IMG/VR virus record: IMGVR_UViG_3300032006_000003
Span: 1-64,000 of that record
Strand: one strand, 5' to 3'
From: a virus
Length of the DNA: 64,000 bases
Part shown: one piece after another, positions 7,509 to 15,378 of the stretch
Layout of the letters: each line of letters opens with the position of its first letter
Position numbering within the stretch: the first letter of the stretch is position 1
Translations under genes and position numbers: made by a program
Notes under the pieces: model-generated
Seen by the model: only the letters and a program-made list of their open reading frames with translations
Databases searched by the model: none
Told to the model about the DNA's origin: nothing

Positions 7509-7592
7509 TTATAGGCAAGTATCTGCAATAACTATGAGTATAAAAAAACATACTGCTAGTAAAGCATAGACACTACGTTCAAATTCATTCAT
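7509..7592 (-). CDS. Small single-span membrane protein, 27 aa
   Basis: Starts at an ATG overlapping the stop of the 7585-7803 gene by 8 bases. After a charged N-terminus (MNEFERS) a run of about 17 hydrophobic residues (LLAVCFFILIVIA...) fits one membrane helix. It fills the gap before the YubB-like gene. Confidence 0.5.
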   Translation of the reverse strand: MNEFERSVYALLAVCFFILIVIADTCL

Positions 7593-7803
7593 GATCTACT
7601 ACGCATAAGTATTCTTCATCGCCCTCCTCTACTATATGCATCAACTCATCTTTATATATATCTACGCCATTATCCTCCAAGAATCTATGGGCTAGTTTTA
7701 TTGTAGTAAATTGTAATTCTTCTCCATTGTCATCAAGTAAGAACTGCTTACCATTCAAACCTATTACTCCATCTTCGGTGTAATCTCTATAGACGTTATA
7801 CAT
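7585..7803 (-). CDS. Hypothetical protein, 72 aa
   Basis: Small acidic alpha/beta protein. Its plan (strand, N/G-rich turn, helix with LAHRFLEDNGV, then HIVEEG strand) is like that of the neighbouring 7796-8005 protein, so the two may be paralogues. Function unknown. Confidence 0.65.
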   Translation of the reverse strand: MYNVYRDYTEDGVIGLNGKQFLLDDNGEELQFTTIKLAHRFLEDNGVDIYKDELMHIVEEGDEEYLCVVDHE

Positions 7804-8005
7804 TTGCTATCTCCTGTGTATCTCGGTTAATTACTAATAGGTACTTGCCATCTATTACTAGTCCAACTGATTCTGCCCAAGCATATGCAGATTCCATAGA
7901 GAGAAAACTCTTAGGTTCTTTAGTCTCTTCACTTAGCATTACTTGAACATTACCATCGGTTAAGAATAGAGCCGGGTCTTTTAGTTGTACTATATACCAA
8001 ATCAT
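7796..8005 (-). CDS. Hypothetical protein, 69 aa, possible paralogue of its neighbour
   Basis: ATGA overlap with the stop of 8002-8190. Order of elements (MIWYIVQLKD strand, helix SMESAYAWAESVGL, then YLLVINRD strand) parallels the 7585-7803 product. Function unknown. Confidence 0.65.
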   Translation of the reverse strand: MIWYIVQLKDPALFLTDGNVQVMLSEETKEPKSFLSMESAYAWAESVGLVIDGKYLLVINRDTQEIANV

Positions 8006-8190
8006 CTAGGGTTATCCGTACCTCTTGCGATTCGCTTGAGATCATCTTTACGAATCTTTACACCATTTAATAACTCTTTACCAGTACGATCTTTGACTTG
8101 TAACCAGTAAGTATGTTCAAACACACTATCCCGATTATCAATAAACTCTATGGTATATCCATTCAAGCCACCATCTATTACAAATCTCAT
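8002..8190 (-). CDS. Hypothetical small protein, 62 aa
   Basis: GGAGAG site before ATG 8190. Beta-rich with a basic C-terminus. Not recognised. Confidence 0.6.
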   Translation of the reverse strand: MRFVIDGGLNGYTIEFIDNRDSVFEHTYWLQVKDRTGKELLNGVKIRKDDLKRIARGTDNPR

Positions 8191-8229
8191 CTTAACTCTC
8201 CTATACTAATCTTTCTATATAAGTATTCT

Positions 8230-8718
8230 TTAGTCCCACCTCCTTCCCTCGTGGTCTGCATATTCTTTTCTCCAATTATCTATTGCTGATCTAGATATCT
8301 TAATGCCAAACAACTTAATAGAATCCTTCGCAGTTCTTTTAGAAGAGTTTATATTATTAGCATGTTGAGTCGCTTTTATTTTTAACTCTCTGGGGAACTT
8401 GCCCCTATTGAATTGTCGAGTTGAGATTCCTTTAGCTAATAATCCTACAGAAGAATGAGTCATATTAAGTTTCTTCGCAGTAAGCCCTACACCATATTGT
8501 CTTACATATGATTGCACAAGGTTTCTTTTCTTATAGTATTCTCTATCTTTTCTATACTGCTCCTGTTCATATTTTTGTTCTTTAGTATAGGTGGGGTTTC
8601 TCTTAAAGAGTTCAGACTCTATATAACTAATTGCCCCACAAGAAATACATTTATATTGATCCCAATCTACTGTCATTATGCTTTCACAACGAGAGCATTT
8701 CTTTCTAGGTTCTAACAT
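8230..8718 (-). CDS. Zinc-ribbon and helix-turn-helix protein, 162 aa
   Basis: CSRC and CISC pairs (residues 8-34) form an N-terminal zinc ribbon. A basic coiled region follows (EQKYEQEQYRKDREYYKKR), then two helix-turn-helix-like segments (GVGLTAKKLNMTHSSVGLLAK and the C-terminal IKISRSAIDNWRKEY). A site-specific DNA-binding regulator is likely. Confidence 0.65.
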   Translation of the reverse strand: MLEPRKKCSRCESIMTVDWDQYKCISCGAISYIESELFKRNPTYTKEQKYEQEQYRKDREYYKKRNLVQSYVRQYGVGLTAKKLNMTHSSVGLLAKGISTRQFNRGKFPRELKIKATQHANNINSSKRTAKDSIKLFGIKISRSAIDNWRKEYADHEGRRWD

Positions 8719-8721
8719 CTC

Positions 8722-9048
8722 CTATCCTTTATCTGTATGGTCTACTACTATGTCAGTTCTAAATAGCCTAACTGTATGGTGGTCTACTACTTCACTCCTT
8801 CGTACTTGAACAACATCTACATCCTTGTCAGTTATACGAATCGGATCAGTACGTAGTCGATCCATTATCAATTCAATTGCTGAGTCTTCAGTTATGTCCT
8901 CACACTCGTATACCTGATCTATGAATGTACCTATTACTTTGAACTCTACTTCATACTCTATCTCTTTGTACTTGTCCCAACATGTCTGACATACTTCATT
9001 GCCATCCTTATCGGTTAGTTCTTCCTTACAAAATGTACATATTGACAT
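8722..9048 (-). CDS. Zinc-ribbon protein, 108 aa
   Basis: AAGGAAGG precedes ATG 9048, giving MSICTFC...CQTC, a compact zinc ribbon. The rest is an acidic alpha/beta domain with repeated D-x-V strands. Function unknown. Confidence 0.65.
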   Translation of the reverse strand: MSICTFCKEELTDKDGNEVCQTCWDKYKEIEYEVEFKVIGTFIDQVYECEDITEDSAIELIMDRLRTDPIRITDKDVDVVQVRRSEVVDHHTVRLFRTDIVVDHTDKG

Positions 9049-9062
9049 TAAATACCTTCCTT

Positions 9063-9446
9063 TCATACATCCCCTAGTGCTTCAATAACTTCTCGACCAC
9101 TTATAAATATTCCATCCTCATAAGCAAACTCAAGTAAAGGACGTTCATATGTTCCATCCCACTTCTCATACCCTATGTAAAGTATATCTATTTCTCCTGC
9201 TATAAACTCTCTTGTCCGATCATTCAAATTAAATCTTCTAATATCAGAGTAAGCAGTATTCAATTCAGTATGCCCTAGATAACTACAGGAGCAATGACTC
9301 TGACTTTTAGTTAACGGTGTTGTAATAGGATCATCTATTCCACACCTATGTTCTCCTTCATGGGATATCTTCTCCCATATGAATCCTGTATCTCCATCTA
9401 CTTTTAATGTAGCTTCACTACCTGTTACTAGTATTGACTTCTTCAT
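9063..9446 (-). CDS. Hypothetical protein, 127 aa
   Basis: Begins with a TAATG overlap. Contains three scattered Cys and one CSCS pair, plus an LLEFAYEDGIFISGREVIEALG C-terminus. No family recognised. Confidence 0.65.
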   Translation of the reverse strand: MKKSILVTGSEATLKVDGDTGFIWEKISHEGEHRCGIDDPITTPLTKSQSHCSCSYLGHTELNTAYSDIRRFNLNDRTREFIAGEIDILYIGYEKWDGTYERPLLEFAYEDGIFISGREVIEALGDV

Positions 9447-9547
9447 TACTCACCTCCATTCTTACAATATTTACAAAGCCATTCATTAGGATCGTTATGG
9501 TCACGACCACATTTATTACATACATATATAGCAACTGGTTCATCCAT
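9446..9547 (-). CDS. Zinc-ribbon microprotein, 33 aa
   Basis: The product is almost only a zinc ribbon: CNKCG, then CKYC 12 residues later. The start at 9547 overlaps the end of the 9540-9833 gene. A longer frame to 9757 is a shadow of that gene. The stop overlaps the next ATG (TAATG). Confidence 0.65.
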   Translation of the reverse strand: MDEPVAIYVCNKCGRDHNDPNEWLCKYCKNGGE

Positions 9548-9833
9548 TACTAGTTTTCTCCTTATACTCCTTTTGCTTTCGTTCATAATCCTTTTGTCGT
9601 ACATCTTCCCTATGTTTAAGCGACTTATATTCTCTATCGGAAAGTGGGTCAAGGTCTGTAAACTCCCAATCAGCATACTCTTCTTGTATACCATAAGGGA
9701 ATACATCCTGACATATATCTCTCCAATTCTTATTGCCAATACCGCCGTCATCATCAAACACTTCGGGAAAGTCTTCTGAATCTATTACTGCATAATATAC
9801 GTATAGACTTGTGGCTCTAACTTGATACTTCAT
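9540..9833 (-). CDS. Hypothetical acidic protein, 97 aa
   Basis: GGGAGAG site before ATG 9833. N-terminal beta part, acidic and aromatic centre (DFPEVFDDDGGIG), and a charged C-terminal helix (coiled-coil-like, K/E/R-rich). Function unknown. Confidence 0.7.
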   Translation of the reverse strand: MKYQVRATSLYVYYAVIDSEDFPEVFDDDGGIGNKNWRDICQDVFPYGIQEEYADWEFTDLDPLSDREYKSLKHREDVRQKDYERKQKEYKEKTSNG

Positions 9834-9966
9834 TCTCTCCCTCCTCTATTTGGTGGGGTATACTAAGACTTATTTGTATATAGTCTTCAACGTCAAACTT
9901 GTAATACCAATCAGTCCCATAGTATTTAGTAAGCAGTTCTTCTAACTCTACAAAGAATTTATCCAT
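9817..9966 (-). CDS. Hypothetical small protein, 49 aa
   Basis: Start 9966 overlaps the preceding stop by 8 bases and gives MDKFFVELEELL; the frame to 10014 is a shadow extension. Acidic, amphipathic helix then a beta segment. Confidence 0.6.
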   Translation of the reverse strand: MDKFFVELEELLTKYYGTDWYYKFDVEDYIQISLSIPHQIEEGENEVSS

Positions 9967-10261
9967 AAGGACTATTCTCCCCGAACTGAATCCAATGCGT
10001 ATACTTCTCAGCATTACCCCAACATTGACTCGGTAATTCGTAATAAATAAACTTTATTATTTCTCCCAAACATTCTCTATTTGTTTCATCGGCACGGCTA
10101 AAGGTAGCAATTAAATCATTAGTTAAAACTGCCTCAAGGAATCCTCCAGTACGTATACCTTTAAGTACATATCTCTGTAGTCCTCCTAGAACTGATTCAG
10201 GACAGTTCTCCCAATGGATAGGGTAGTCTGGATAGACTGCTTCTGGTGTATCTTTTATCAT
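9959..10261 (-). CDS. Hypothetical protein, 100 aa
   Basis: GAGGATT site before ATG 10261. Helical, with aromatic residues clustered near the C-terminus. Not recognised. Confidence 0.65.
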   Translation of the reverse strand: MIKDTPEAVYPDYPIHWENCPESVLGGLQRYVLKGIRTGGFLEAVLTNDLIATFSRADETNRECLGEIIKFIYYELPSQCWGNAEKYTHWIQFGENSPYG

Positions 10262-10262
10262 T

Positions 10263-10511
10263 CTAATCCTCCAAGAAATGGGTGAGTATTACAGTTTCTA
10301 AATCATACAAATCTTCTAAAGCGTCCAGTAATCTAAAGTCCCAATTGGATAATTTAGTTGGATCATCTTCATTAAATAAATATATTAGGTCATCATCTCC
10401 TTCAGCGTTTAATACCTCCTCTCGATCTCCTCCATATCTATCTAGCATATGCTTGACTATATCAGTAGGAGATATTTGTATTGATGGGTTTGCATACTTA
10501 TACTTCTTCAT
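10263..10511 (-). CDS. Hypothetical acidic protein, 82 aa
   Basis: ATG 10511 chosen over a TTG two codons upstream. Very acidic (D/E-rich) with a helical C-terminus; DNA-mimic-like composition, but no family is recognised. Confidence 0.6.
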   Translation of the reverse strand: MKKYKYANPSIQISPTDIVKHMLDRYGGDREEVLNAEGDDDLIYLFNEDDPTKLSNWDFRLLDALEDLYDLETVILTHFLED

Positions 10512-10749
10512 TTTCAAAGTGACCTTCTTCCTTCATGTCTTCGTATTCATCTCTTAGTTTATAATATATATCCTCTGATAACTTCTCTGCTAATTCTTTA
10601 ATATCCATTTGAGTCCAAATCTGCCCATCTATCTTTTCATCTATATCCCATTGTAAATCGAACTCTACTAAAGTAATTACTCTACTAAGCAGTAATCGTA
10701 TTTGAGAAATTGTTAGAGTATCTTTGTTATCTCCATCAGAAATCACCAT
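10498..10749 (-). CDS. Hypothetical acidic helical protein, 83 aa
   Basis: GGAGGAG site upstream. Strongly acidic helices throughout (ELAEKLSEDIYYKLRDEYEDMKEE). Overlaps both neighbours. Function unknown. Confidence 0.65.
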   Translation of the reverse strand: MVISDGDNKDTLTISQIRLLLSRVITLVEFDLQWDIDEKIDGQIWTQMDIKELAEKLSEDIYYKLRDEYEDMKEEGHFENEEV

Positions 10750-10942
10750 CTTCTACTCCTCCTTCTGCCATAGCATCTTGCTTATACTCATCCATCTTAG
10801 CATCACATCCCCAACATACTGGAGCATTCAAGCCATCTATATTAGAGAATATCCATTCGTTCTCATGATCTTCTGAATCTAGTAACTTCTCCCCACATAA
10901 ATAGCAATGTGTAAGTAGGTCGAAAATCTTATCCTTGTGCAT
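10736..10942 (-). CDS. Zinc-ribbon protein, 68 aa
   Basis: CYLCGEKLL and CWGC pairs about 30 residues apart, a treble-clef-like zinc ribbon. GGAGAC site before ATG 10942. Confidence 0.65.
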   Translation of the reverse strand: MHKDKIFDLLTHCYLCGEKLLDSEDHENEWIFSNIDGLNAPVCWGCDAKMDEYKQDAMAEGGVEDGDF

Positions 10943-11129
10943 ATACTGTCTCCTTGATATCTGGGTACTGAGTTAATAATGTATTGTAGTGAGTAATTAT
11001 ATTACGAACATCGTTCTTTGTTAATACTCCATCTGTTTCTTCAGCTACTCTCCTAGTATCCATCATATTAGTTACTCCGCTTAACTGTACATCTACGAAT
11101 GCTTGGAACTGTTCTCTTGTAATGTCCAT
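10929..11129 (-). CDS. Hypothetical protein, 66 aa
   Basis: Start 11129 has GAAGG upstream and lies just after a strong terminator; the longer frame to 11216 would read through that hairpin. Helical product (MDITREQFQAFVDVQL...). Function unknown. Confidence 0.6.
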   Translation of the reverse strand: MDITREQFQAFVDVQLSGVTNMMDTRRVAEETDGVLTKNDVRNIITHYNTLLTQYPDIKETVYAQG

Positions 11130-11160
11130 ATCGTTAACCTTCTTTTCTATACTCTTATTA

Positions 11161-11195
11161 AATAAAAGACCCCCCACCCTTTTCAGGATAGGGGG
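11161..11195 (-). terminator. Strong Rho-independent terminator
   Basis: On the minus strand, a 10-bp G-C-rich stem (CCCCCTATCC with GGGTGGGGGG, two G-U pairs) closes a TGAAAA loop and is followed by TCTTTTATTT. It separates the leader-C block from the genes at 10929 and below. Confidence 0.75.
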
Positions 11196-11226
11196 CTGTA
11201 TGTAGTATCTCTGCACTACTTAATAC

Positions 11227-11574
11227 CTATATATAAAAATCCTCCTCTTCTGCATTTTGAAGAGCGGATGTCAATTGATCTACATGTCTATCCATTTCTT
11301 GCAAGGCTCCCACATCATTTTCTAAATCGTTAATGGCTTGCTCTACATCTTCATGGATACTTTCTAATTGATTCTTCTTCTCTTCAATATTCTCATTAAG
11401 TTGTTCTGCATCACTAATAGTTTGTCGTATGTTTTCAATGATGTCTCTTAAATCAAAATCTAAACTCAATGTACTATCCTTAGTTGTCCAATTAGTATTT
11501 ATTGTAATAAGGTCTTTACTAATAACCTCCTTGACCTTCGTGCTTTTCTTTTGGCTACCCCACCATGTTACCAC
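11227..11574 (-). CDS. Coiled-coil protein, start uncertain
   Basis: First gene after leader C. The C-terminal 80 residues are a long acidic coiled coil (NIRQTISDAEQLNENIEEKK...). A good AAGGAGG lies at about 11525-11531, but no ATG follows at proper distance. The start given is the in-frame GTG inside the leader. An ATT or other rare start just after AAGGAGG is also possible. Function unknown. Confidence 0.5.
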   Translation of the reverse strand: MVTWWGSQKKSTKVKEVISKDLITINTNWTTKDSTLSLDFDLRDIIENIRQTISDAEQLNENIEEKKNQLESIHEDVEQAINDLENDVGALQEMDRHVDQLTSALQNAEEEDFYI

Positions 11575-11605
11575 AAACGAACACCACCACAAGGTGGGGT
11601 ATATA
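11524..11605 (-). promoter_or_regulatory. Conserved CCACCTTGTGG leader, copy C
   Basis: Core 11587-11597, preceded by TATAGTATAT and followed by GGTAACATGG, a CCAAAAGAAAAGC stretch and AAGGAGG. ACCCCACC at its start can also pair with GGTGGGGT about 30 nt on. The conserved ATG here meets a stop after three codons. Confidence 0.55.
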
Positions 11606-11887
11606 CTATAGCATATATATGTAAGTATTAAAGTTAATCTCTGGTTTAGGTGGTTCTTTAGGTTCTTCATTTTGTGGAGCATTTAACTGTTTCACCATTC
11701 CTTTAAGAAATTCTGGGTACTTCCGTTGTAATCGTTCCACTTCCAGAGACTCGAATAACATAAACGTAATAGCATTAGTTAACCACATGGGTAGGCTAGG
11801 GTACTCTTTTTCAATAGCACTCCTAGCTAACCCAAAGTCTTTTGGAAAGAATGGTCTTACTAAATCCAATGTTTCTTCTGGGGTCAT
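11606..11887 (-). CDS. Hypothetical protein, 93 aa
   Basis: GGAGGTG before ATG 11887. Helical, with a Pro/Glu-rich C-terminus (EEPKEPPKPE). It ends exactly where leader C begins. Confidence 0.65.
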   Translation of the reverse strand: MTPEETLDLVRPFFPKDFGLARSAIEKEYPSLPMWLTNAITFMLFESLEVERLQRKYPEFLKGMVKQLNAPQNEEPKEPPKPEINFNTYIYML

Positions 11888-11896
11888 TTACACCTC

Positions 11897-12226
11897 CTAT
11901 CCAAATAGGTATCTCTGTCTTTGCAGATGGGGATGATTATTAGTAGGCTCATTAGTATAAGCAGTTACTATACTATGTTTATCTAAATCTAGTACAGCAC
12001 AAGTTCCATTTATATCTCTAAGCAAAACTCTGCGAGTACCCTTGTCATTATGATACTCAACCAGATCACCTTCTCTGCATACAGTTAATACATCTTCAGT
12101 AGGAATGTTGCGTTCTTTAAGTCGTAGTTCTGTGTAAGGAGTTACATCCCATCTCTTTATCGAATGAACTTCTTTCATTAACTGACCTTGAGTAGCTACG
12201 TGTAACTTACCTTTCAGTATTCGCAT
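11897..12226 (-). CDS. Hypothetical protein, 109 aa
   Basis: Basic alpha/beta protein overlapping the upstream gene by 20 bases. A middle segment (ELRLKERNIPTEDVLTVCREG) resembles the DUF4258-type toxin-like fold seen in small phage proteins (tentative). Confidence 0.6.
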   Translation of the reverse strand: MRILKGKLHVATQGQLMKEVHSIKRWDVTPYTELRLKERNIPTEDVLTVCREGDLVEYHNDKGTRRVLLRDINGTCAVLDLDKHSIVTAYTNEPTNNHPHLQRQRYLFG

Positions 12227-12545
12227 CGTGTATTATACCTAACGCTCTATCAGCCAGAGCCTTTATCTCCGACAACTTATTAGTATAGTCCGCTTGCCTA
12301 TTCCTATCTCTAGCTATCTCACCCTCTGTCATTGGGTAGTAGGAATCCGGGTTGCGGTCTTGTACATAAACTCTATAATACTCAGCGTTCTTTTTATTAG
12401 TATCCCCCCATGCAGTTCTCTTCTTACCAGAGAATCTTACTCTAACTTTATACCCACCTTTATTCAAGTAGGTTCTTATATCTTCTAGAAACCTGTCTCC
12501 ATGTTTGTCGGCAGGAATCCGCATTAGAAATTTTGGTGCTTTCAT
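12207..12545 (-). CDS. Hypothetical basic protein, 112 aa
   Basis: GAGAGGTAAC precedes ATG 12545. Rich in Arg/Lys and Tyr (YRVYVQDRNPDSYYPM). Possibly nucleic-acid binding; not recognised. Confidence 0.65.
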   Translation of the reverse strand: MKAPKFLMRIPADKHGDRFLEDIRTYLNKGGYKVRVRFSGKKRTAWGDTNKKNAEYYRVYVQDRNPDSYYPMTEGEIARDRNRQADYTNKLSEIKALADRALGIIHDANTER

Positions 12546-12610
12546 GTTACCTCTCTTTGCTTATGGGCTTTCACGTATAGCCCTTCTGTTAGTCTTGCGA
12601 CTTCCTCCAT
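12542..12610 (-). CDS. Possible very small protein, 22 aa
   Basis: The frame ends in an ATGA overlap with the next gene, but no good ribosome site is visible. It overlaps a hairpin (GGGCT...AGCCC followed by ATAAG) that resembles one near 46120. The gap 12546-12714 may therefore be regulatory RNA rather than coding. Confidence 0.25.
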   Translation of the reverse strand: MEEVARLTEGLYVKAHKQREVT

Positions 12611-12714
12611 CTTCTCTAGCGATTCGTTCTGTACAATTACTTAGACCCGCATCTTTTCATGTGTATATATAAAAGGTGCTATTGAATTAGGAAGTAGTAT
12701 CTAATCAGTCTTTA

Positions 12715-13803
12715 CTAAACTGTTGCTAACTTATACGCTTGGGCAAAAGCCTTACCCTTAGTAGTAGCACGAGTACCATACAACGTAGAAGTAAGCCTAC
12801 CTCTGTTGGCTTCTTTACCTCTGCGGTAATCCTCAGTCTCTACTATGGCTTGCCATACAGCCCACGGAGTTTCAGCAACTCGTGGATGCTCTTGGTTAAA
12901 TATGTCATACCTTTCATATGCCATATCCTTATGCTTTTGAATTCTCTCCATAGCATTACCATGTTCCTTCTCCCACTTCTCTCTCTCCGCTAGTACCTTT
13001 ACCCATAGCTTACCGTCCATATCATCGGGGGTAAAACCATTACTGAGTTTAAGTCTATTAGGAATAGCAGGCTTTGGGTAAGACTTGTTAATGACATTTA
13101 ATGCATCGTCATCAGTAATCTTTACTCTAGTAAGTACATTCATACGTTCTATACTGGAGTCTTTTGCGTTAAGCATTTGCCCAAAGATATTGGTAAACCA
13201 TTTAGCATCATCCACAATATTCTTGCGGTGCTGTAGGTTCACACTTACTTTAGCCTCACTCAATCCTAATGAAAGAGTATTCTGGCATACTACTCTAACT
13301 GGAGTAAACGCCATACTTAATGCACCACTACCATCTCTATGGTCTGTAATCAGGTAGTAAAGATTATGGTCTTCCCCTGCTATCTCTGCTCCCCCTGCAT
13401 CTAAGGTAAAGAATATCTTTTCTCCTCTACCAATAGCCCCTGCCGTTTCTACAGGGTATCTTTCTGAAATGGGGTCAAGCATAGTAGCTAAGTCATTAGC
13501 CTGTATGGGAGTCCATTGCTCACCTACTGTTGAAAGAACTTGCCACTCTGGATCATCATATGTGGGTTCTCTCATAACCGAATAAGAGTTAGTAGGTACA
13601 CTATGTACAATAGGACGACCCTGATCATCGAAACGACCAGTATCCATCCTTGCAAAGTTCTGGGCTTTATGTATTTCAAATCCTACTTTAGCCCTTGCTA
13701 CTGCTTCACTAACATTAATCCTGTCAGTAAAGACTTCTCCTAAACCATGCCATGCTGGTTGTCGGAATCCTACGAATCTGTCACCAAAAATACTTGCAGG
13801 CAT
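12715..13803 (-). CDS. DUF932 (phage/plasmid-like TIGR03299) protein, 362 aa
   Basis: MPASIFGDRFVGFRQPAWHG, YSVMREP, EWTPIQ-like (GEQWTPIQANDL) and FTPVRVVCQNTL are typical of DUF932 proteins. These are found in phages and plasmids and often encoded near recombination or anti-defence genes. Biochemical role unknown. GGAGGG site; length matches the family. It is the only mid-sized gene in this block. Confidence 0.9.
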   Translation of the reverse strand: MPASIFGDRFVGFRQPAWHGLGEVFTDRINVSEAVARAKVGFEIHKAQNFARMDTGRFDDQGRPIVHSVPTNSYSVMREPTYDDPEWQVLSTVGEQWTPIQANDLATMLDPISERYPVETAGAIGRGEKIFFTLDAGGAEIAGEDHNLYYLITDHRDGSGALSMAFTPVRVVCQNTLSLGLSEAKVSVNLQHRKNIVDDAKWFTNIFGQMLNAKDSSIERMNVLTRVKITDDDALNVINKSYPKPAIPNRLKLSNGFTPDDMDGKLWVKVLAEREKWEKEHGNAMERIQKHKDMAYERYDIFNQEHPRVAETPWAVWQAIVETEDYRRGKEANRGRLTSTLYGTRATTKGKAFAQAYKLATV

Positions 13804-13812
13804 TACGCCCTC

Positions 13813-14010
13813 CTATAACTTTTCTTGTAACTTCTTTGACTCTTGAAGTAACTTTACAGATACTTCGTATAACGATACGTTTACCTCCAATAACGCTTCG
13901 CTGACTCTGTATATATCTTTGCTTATCTCATAGATTCTATAATTGAGATAACACAAATATAAAAGAAACGGAACTGATACTCCAGTTAATATAAGAATTA
14001 GATTACTCAT
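13813..14010 (-). CDS. Small membrane protein with coiled-coil tail, 65 aa
   Basis: Residues 3-25 are a hydrophobic helix (LILILTGVSVPFLLYLCYL). The rest is amphipathic with heptad-like Leu/Val and Ser/Lys. Start overlaps the preceding stop by 8 bases. Could be lysis- or membrane-related; no proof. Confidence 0.65.
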   Translation of the reverse strand: MSNLILILTGVSVPFLLYLCYLNYRIYEISKDIYRVSEALLEVNVSLYEVSVKLLQESKKLQEKL

Positions 14011-14167
14011 TAGGTTTCTGTCCTAAGTAGTCCGCAATTGGATACGGAATACTAGACTTAATCTGCCTCCATTTTATAATATCTTTTATCTTTAGATAAC
14101 TAGCGATACCAATACTTAATCCTATAGCTACACCTCCTATACTAATTGCTAACTTCTTACGGTTCAT
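14003..14167 (-). CDS. Small membrane protein, 54 aa
   Basis: First gene after leader D, with AAAGGAGGTG directly before ATG 14167. KK at residues 4-5 is followed by a Gly/Ile/Ala membrane helix. Forms a pair with the next membrane protein. Confidence 0.65.
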   Translation of the reverse strand: MNRKKLAISIGGVAIGLSIGIASYLKIKDIIKWRQIKSSIPYPIADYLGQKPNE

Positions 14168-14693
14168 TTGCACCTCCTTTCTCAGGTTCGCCGTCATCGT
14201 ACACCACCTCCGACAAGCCCACAAGGTGGGGGGCTATGCTCTTAGCATCTTTTAATTCTAAGTCTTTACTTAAACTATCCAAGAGTTTATTAGTCTGGTA
14301 TTCGTCAGCATACAAGGCTCCATATATTTTCTTTTTCAAATTGTATCCTACTTGTTCATTCCCAACTTTAACATATGATTGACATATCTCTCTTAGCAAA
14401 TATAATTCCGATGCGACAAATTCCAATTCCGCATCTTTTCCTATGTTATCAGGATCAGCAGTATATAAAACTCCTAAAGCAATCTTATCAATTAATTCAA
14501 TAGGAACAGGCAATGGGGCAGTAGGTGCTACTACTCGCATTGTGGTTAATTGCATTCCTTCTGATGGATGAAACATTTCTCTTTCAATCATTAAAGTTAA
14601 CGAGTCATCTAAATACAAAATCTCATTGCGAGTAAATTTTATGTATAGACTATGTTCGTCAATGATTTCATTTTCATCTGACACATTACTCAT
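14157..14693 (-). CDS. Hypothetical protein, 178 aa
   Basis: Helical protein of mixed charge, no recognised motif. Its last 28 codons coincide with leader D. Whether those residues matter or are only carried by the regulatory sequence is unclear. Confidence 0.65.
   Translation of the reverse strand: MSNVSDENEIIDEHSLYIKFTRNEILYLDDSLTLMIEREMFHPSEGMQLTTMRVVAPTAPLPVPIELIDKIALGVLYTADPDNIGKDAELEFVASELYLLREICQSYVKVGNEQVGYNLKKKIYGALYADEYQTNKLLDSLSKDLELKDAKSIAPHLVGLSEVVYDDGEPEKGGANEP
14172..14232 (-). promoter_or_regulatory. Conserved CCACCTTGTGG leader, copy D, inside a gene end
   Basis: Core 14219-14229, followed by TTGTCGG, GTACGATG and AAAGGAGG. It lies wholly within the 3' end of the 14157-14693 gene, so coding and regulatory signals overlap here. 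Confidence 0.55.
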
Positions 14694-14817
14694 TCATCAC
14701 CCCCAATGGTTTATCGCAATCTCTACAAGCTAGTAGAGTTGACTCTTCAGTAATAACTAATATGGGATAATGATGTCTTCTTAGTAGACACAACAGGTTA
14801 GTAATAAAGTTCCTCAT
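14686..14817 (-). CDS. Small protein with CxxC, 43 aa
   Basis: The frame fills the gap between 14693 and 14798, overlapping the genes on both sides. The segment LLACRDCDKPLG resembles short phage proteins with one cysteine pair. The N-terminus is hydrophobic and basic. Confidence 0.6.
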   Translation of the reverse strand: MRNFITNLLCLLRRHHYPILVITEESTLLACRDCDKPLGVMNE

Positions 14818-14980
14818 CCTGCTCTATCTCTTTCTGAATCTTTCTCATTTCTTTACTAAACGCTTTTGAGTTCTCCCTCGTTTTTACTTTATCTCTTGAT
14901 CTATTCATTATCTTTCTACTAAGTTTTCCATCACGTTTACTCCGAACTTTGTTCTCTCTTCTCTCCCACTTACTTGGCAT
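14798..14980 (-). CDS. Small highly basic protein, 60 aa
   Basis: Start 14980 overlaps the preceding stop by 11 bases. Very rich in Arg/Lys (SKWERRENKVRSKRDGK...) with a helical acidic end. Likely binds nucleic acid; not recognised. Confidence 0.6.
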   Translation of the reverse strand: MPSKWERRENKVRSKRDGKLSRKIMNRSRDKVKTRENSKAFSKEMRKIQKEIEQDEELYY

Positions 14981-15176
14981 CGGCTCGGTCACTTTCACAA
15001 TCCAAGCAATCACACTCGTCACTATGGTCTAAACTAATCTCTCTACTATTAAACGGATTCTCCGTATTAGCATCTTTGTTAAAGAATAGTTGATCGTCCC
15101 CAACTAGTTCTTTGAATAAGTCTTGTGAAGTTTTACCTTTATCAAAGGTATCACTTTGGTTTGATATACTTCGCAT
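14970..15176 (-). CDS. Small protein with C-terminal cysteine cluster, 68 aa
   Basis: GGAGGTG site before ATG 15176. The C-terminus has CDCLDC within an acidic patch, a possible metal site. Confidence 0.6.
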   Translation of the reverse strand: MRSISNQSDTFDKGKTSQDLFKELVGDDQLFFNKDANTENPFNSREISLDHSDECDCLDCESDRADAK

Positions 15177-15378
15177 ATTTAGAATCACCTCCTATGTTGG
15201 CTAGTGGGTTTGCTAATGCTTCTTCAATCTTATCTACTAGCCTTGTTATATTATACTCTAGAACATCTAACTTATCTTCAATATTCTGAACACGTACTTC
15301 CATATCATCAACTCGTCTATGAAATTCTTGTGACTGTTGTACTAAGTATTCAGTTAATCCTCCAGTACCACCTACCAT
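15151..15378 (-). CDS. Hypothetical coiled-coil protein, 75 aa
   Basis: Gly-rich start (MVGGTGG), then a coiled coil covering residues 15-55 (VDDMEVRVQNIEDKLDVLE). GGGGAGG site upstream. Function unknown. Confidence 0.65.
   Translation of the reverse strand: MVGGTGGLTEYLVQQSQEFHRRVDDMEVRVQNIEDKLDVLEYNITRLVDKIEEALANPLANIGGDSKYAKYIKPK

Noticed and set aside
9446-9757. Long frame ending in a zinc ribbon (103 codons)
   Set aside because: The first two thirds overlap the real 9540-9833 gene; only the last 33 codons from ATG 9547 are supported.
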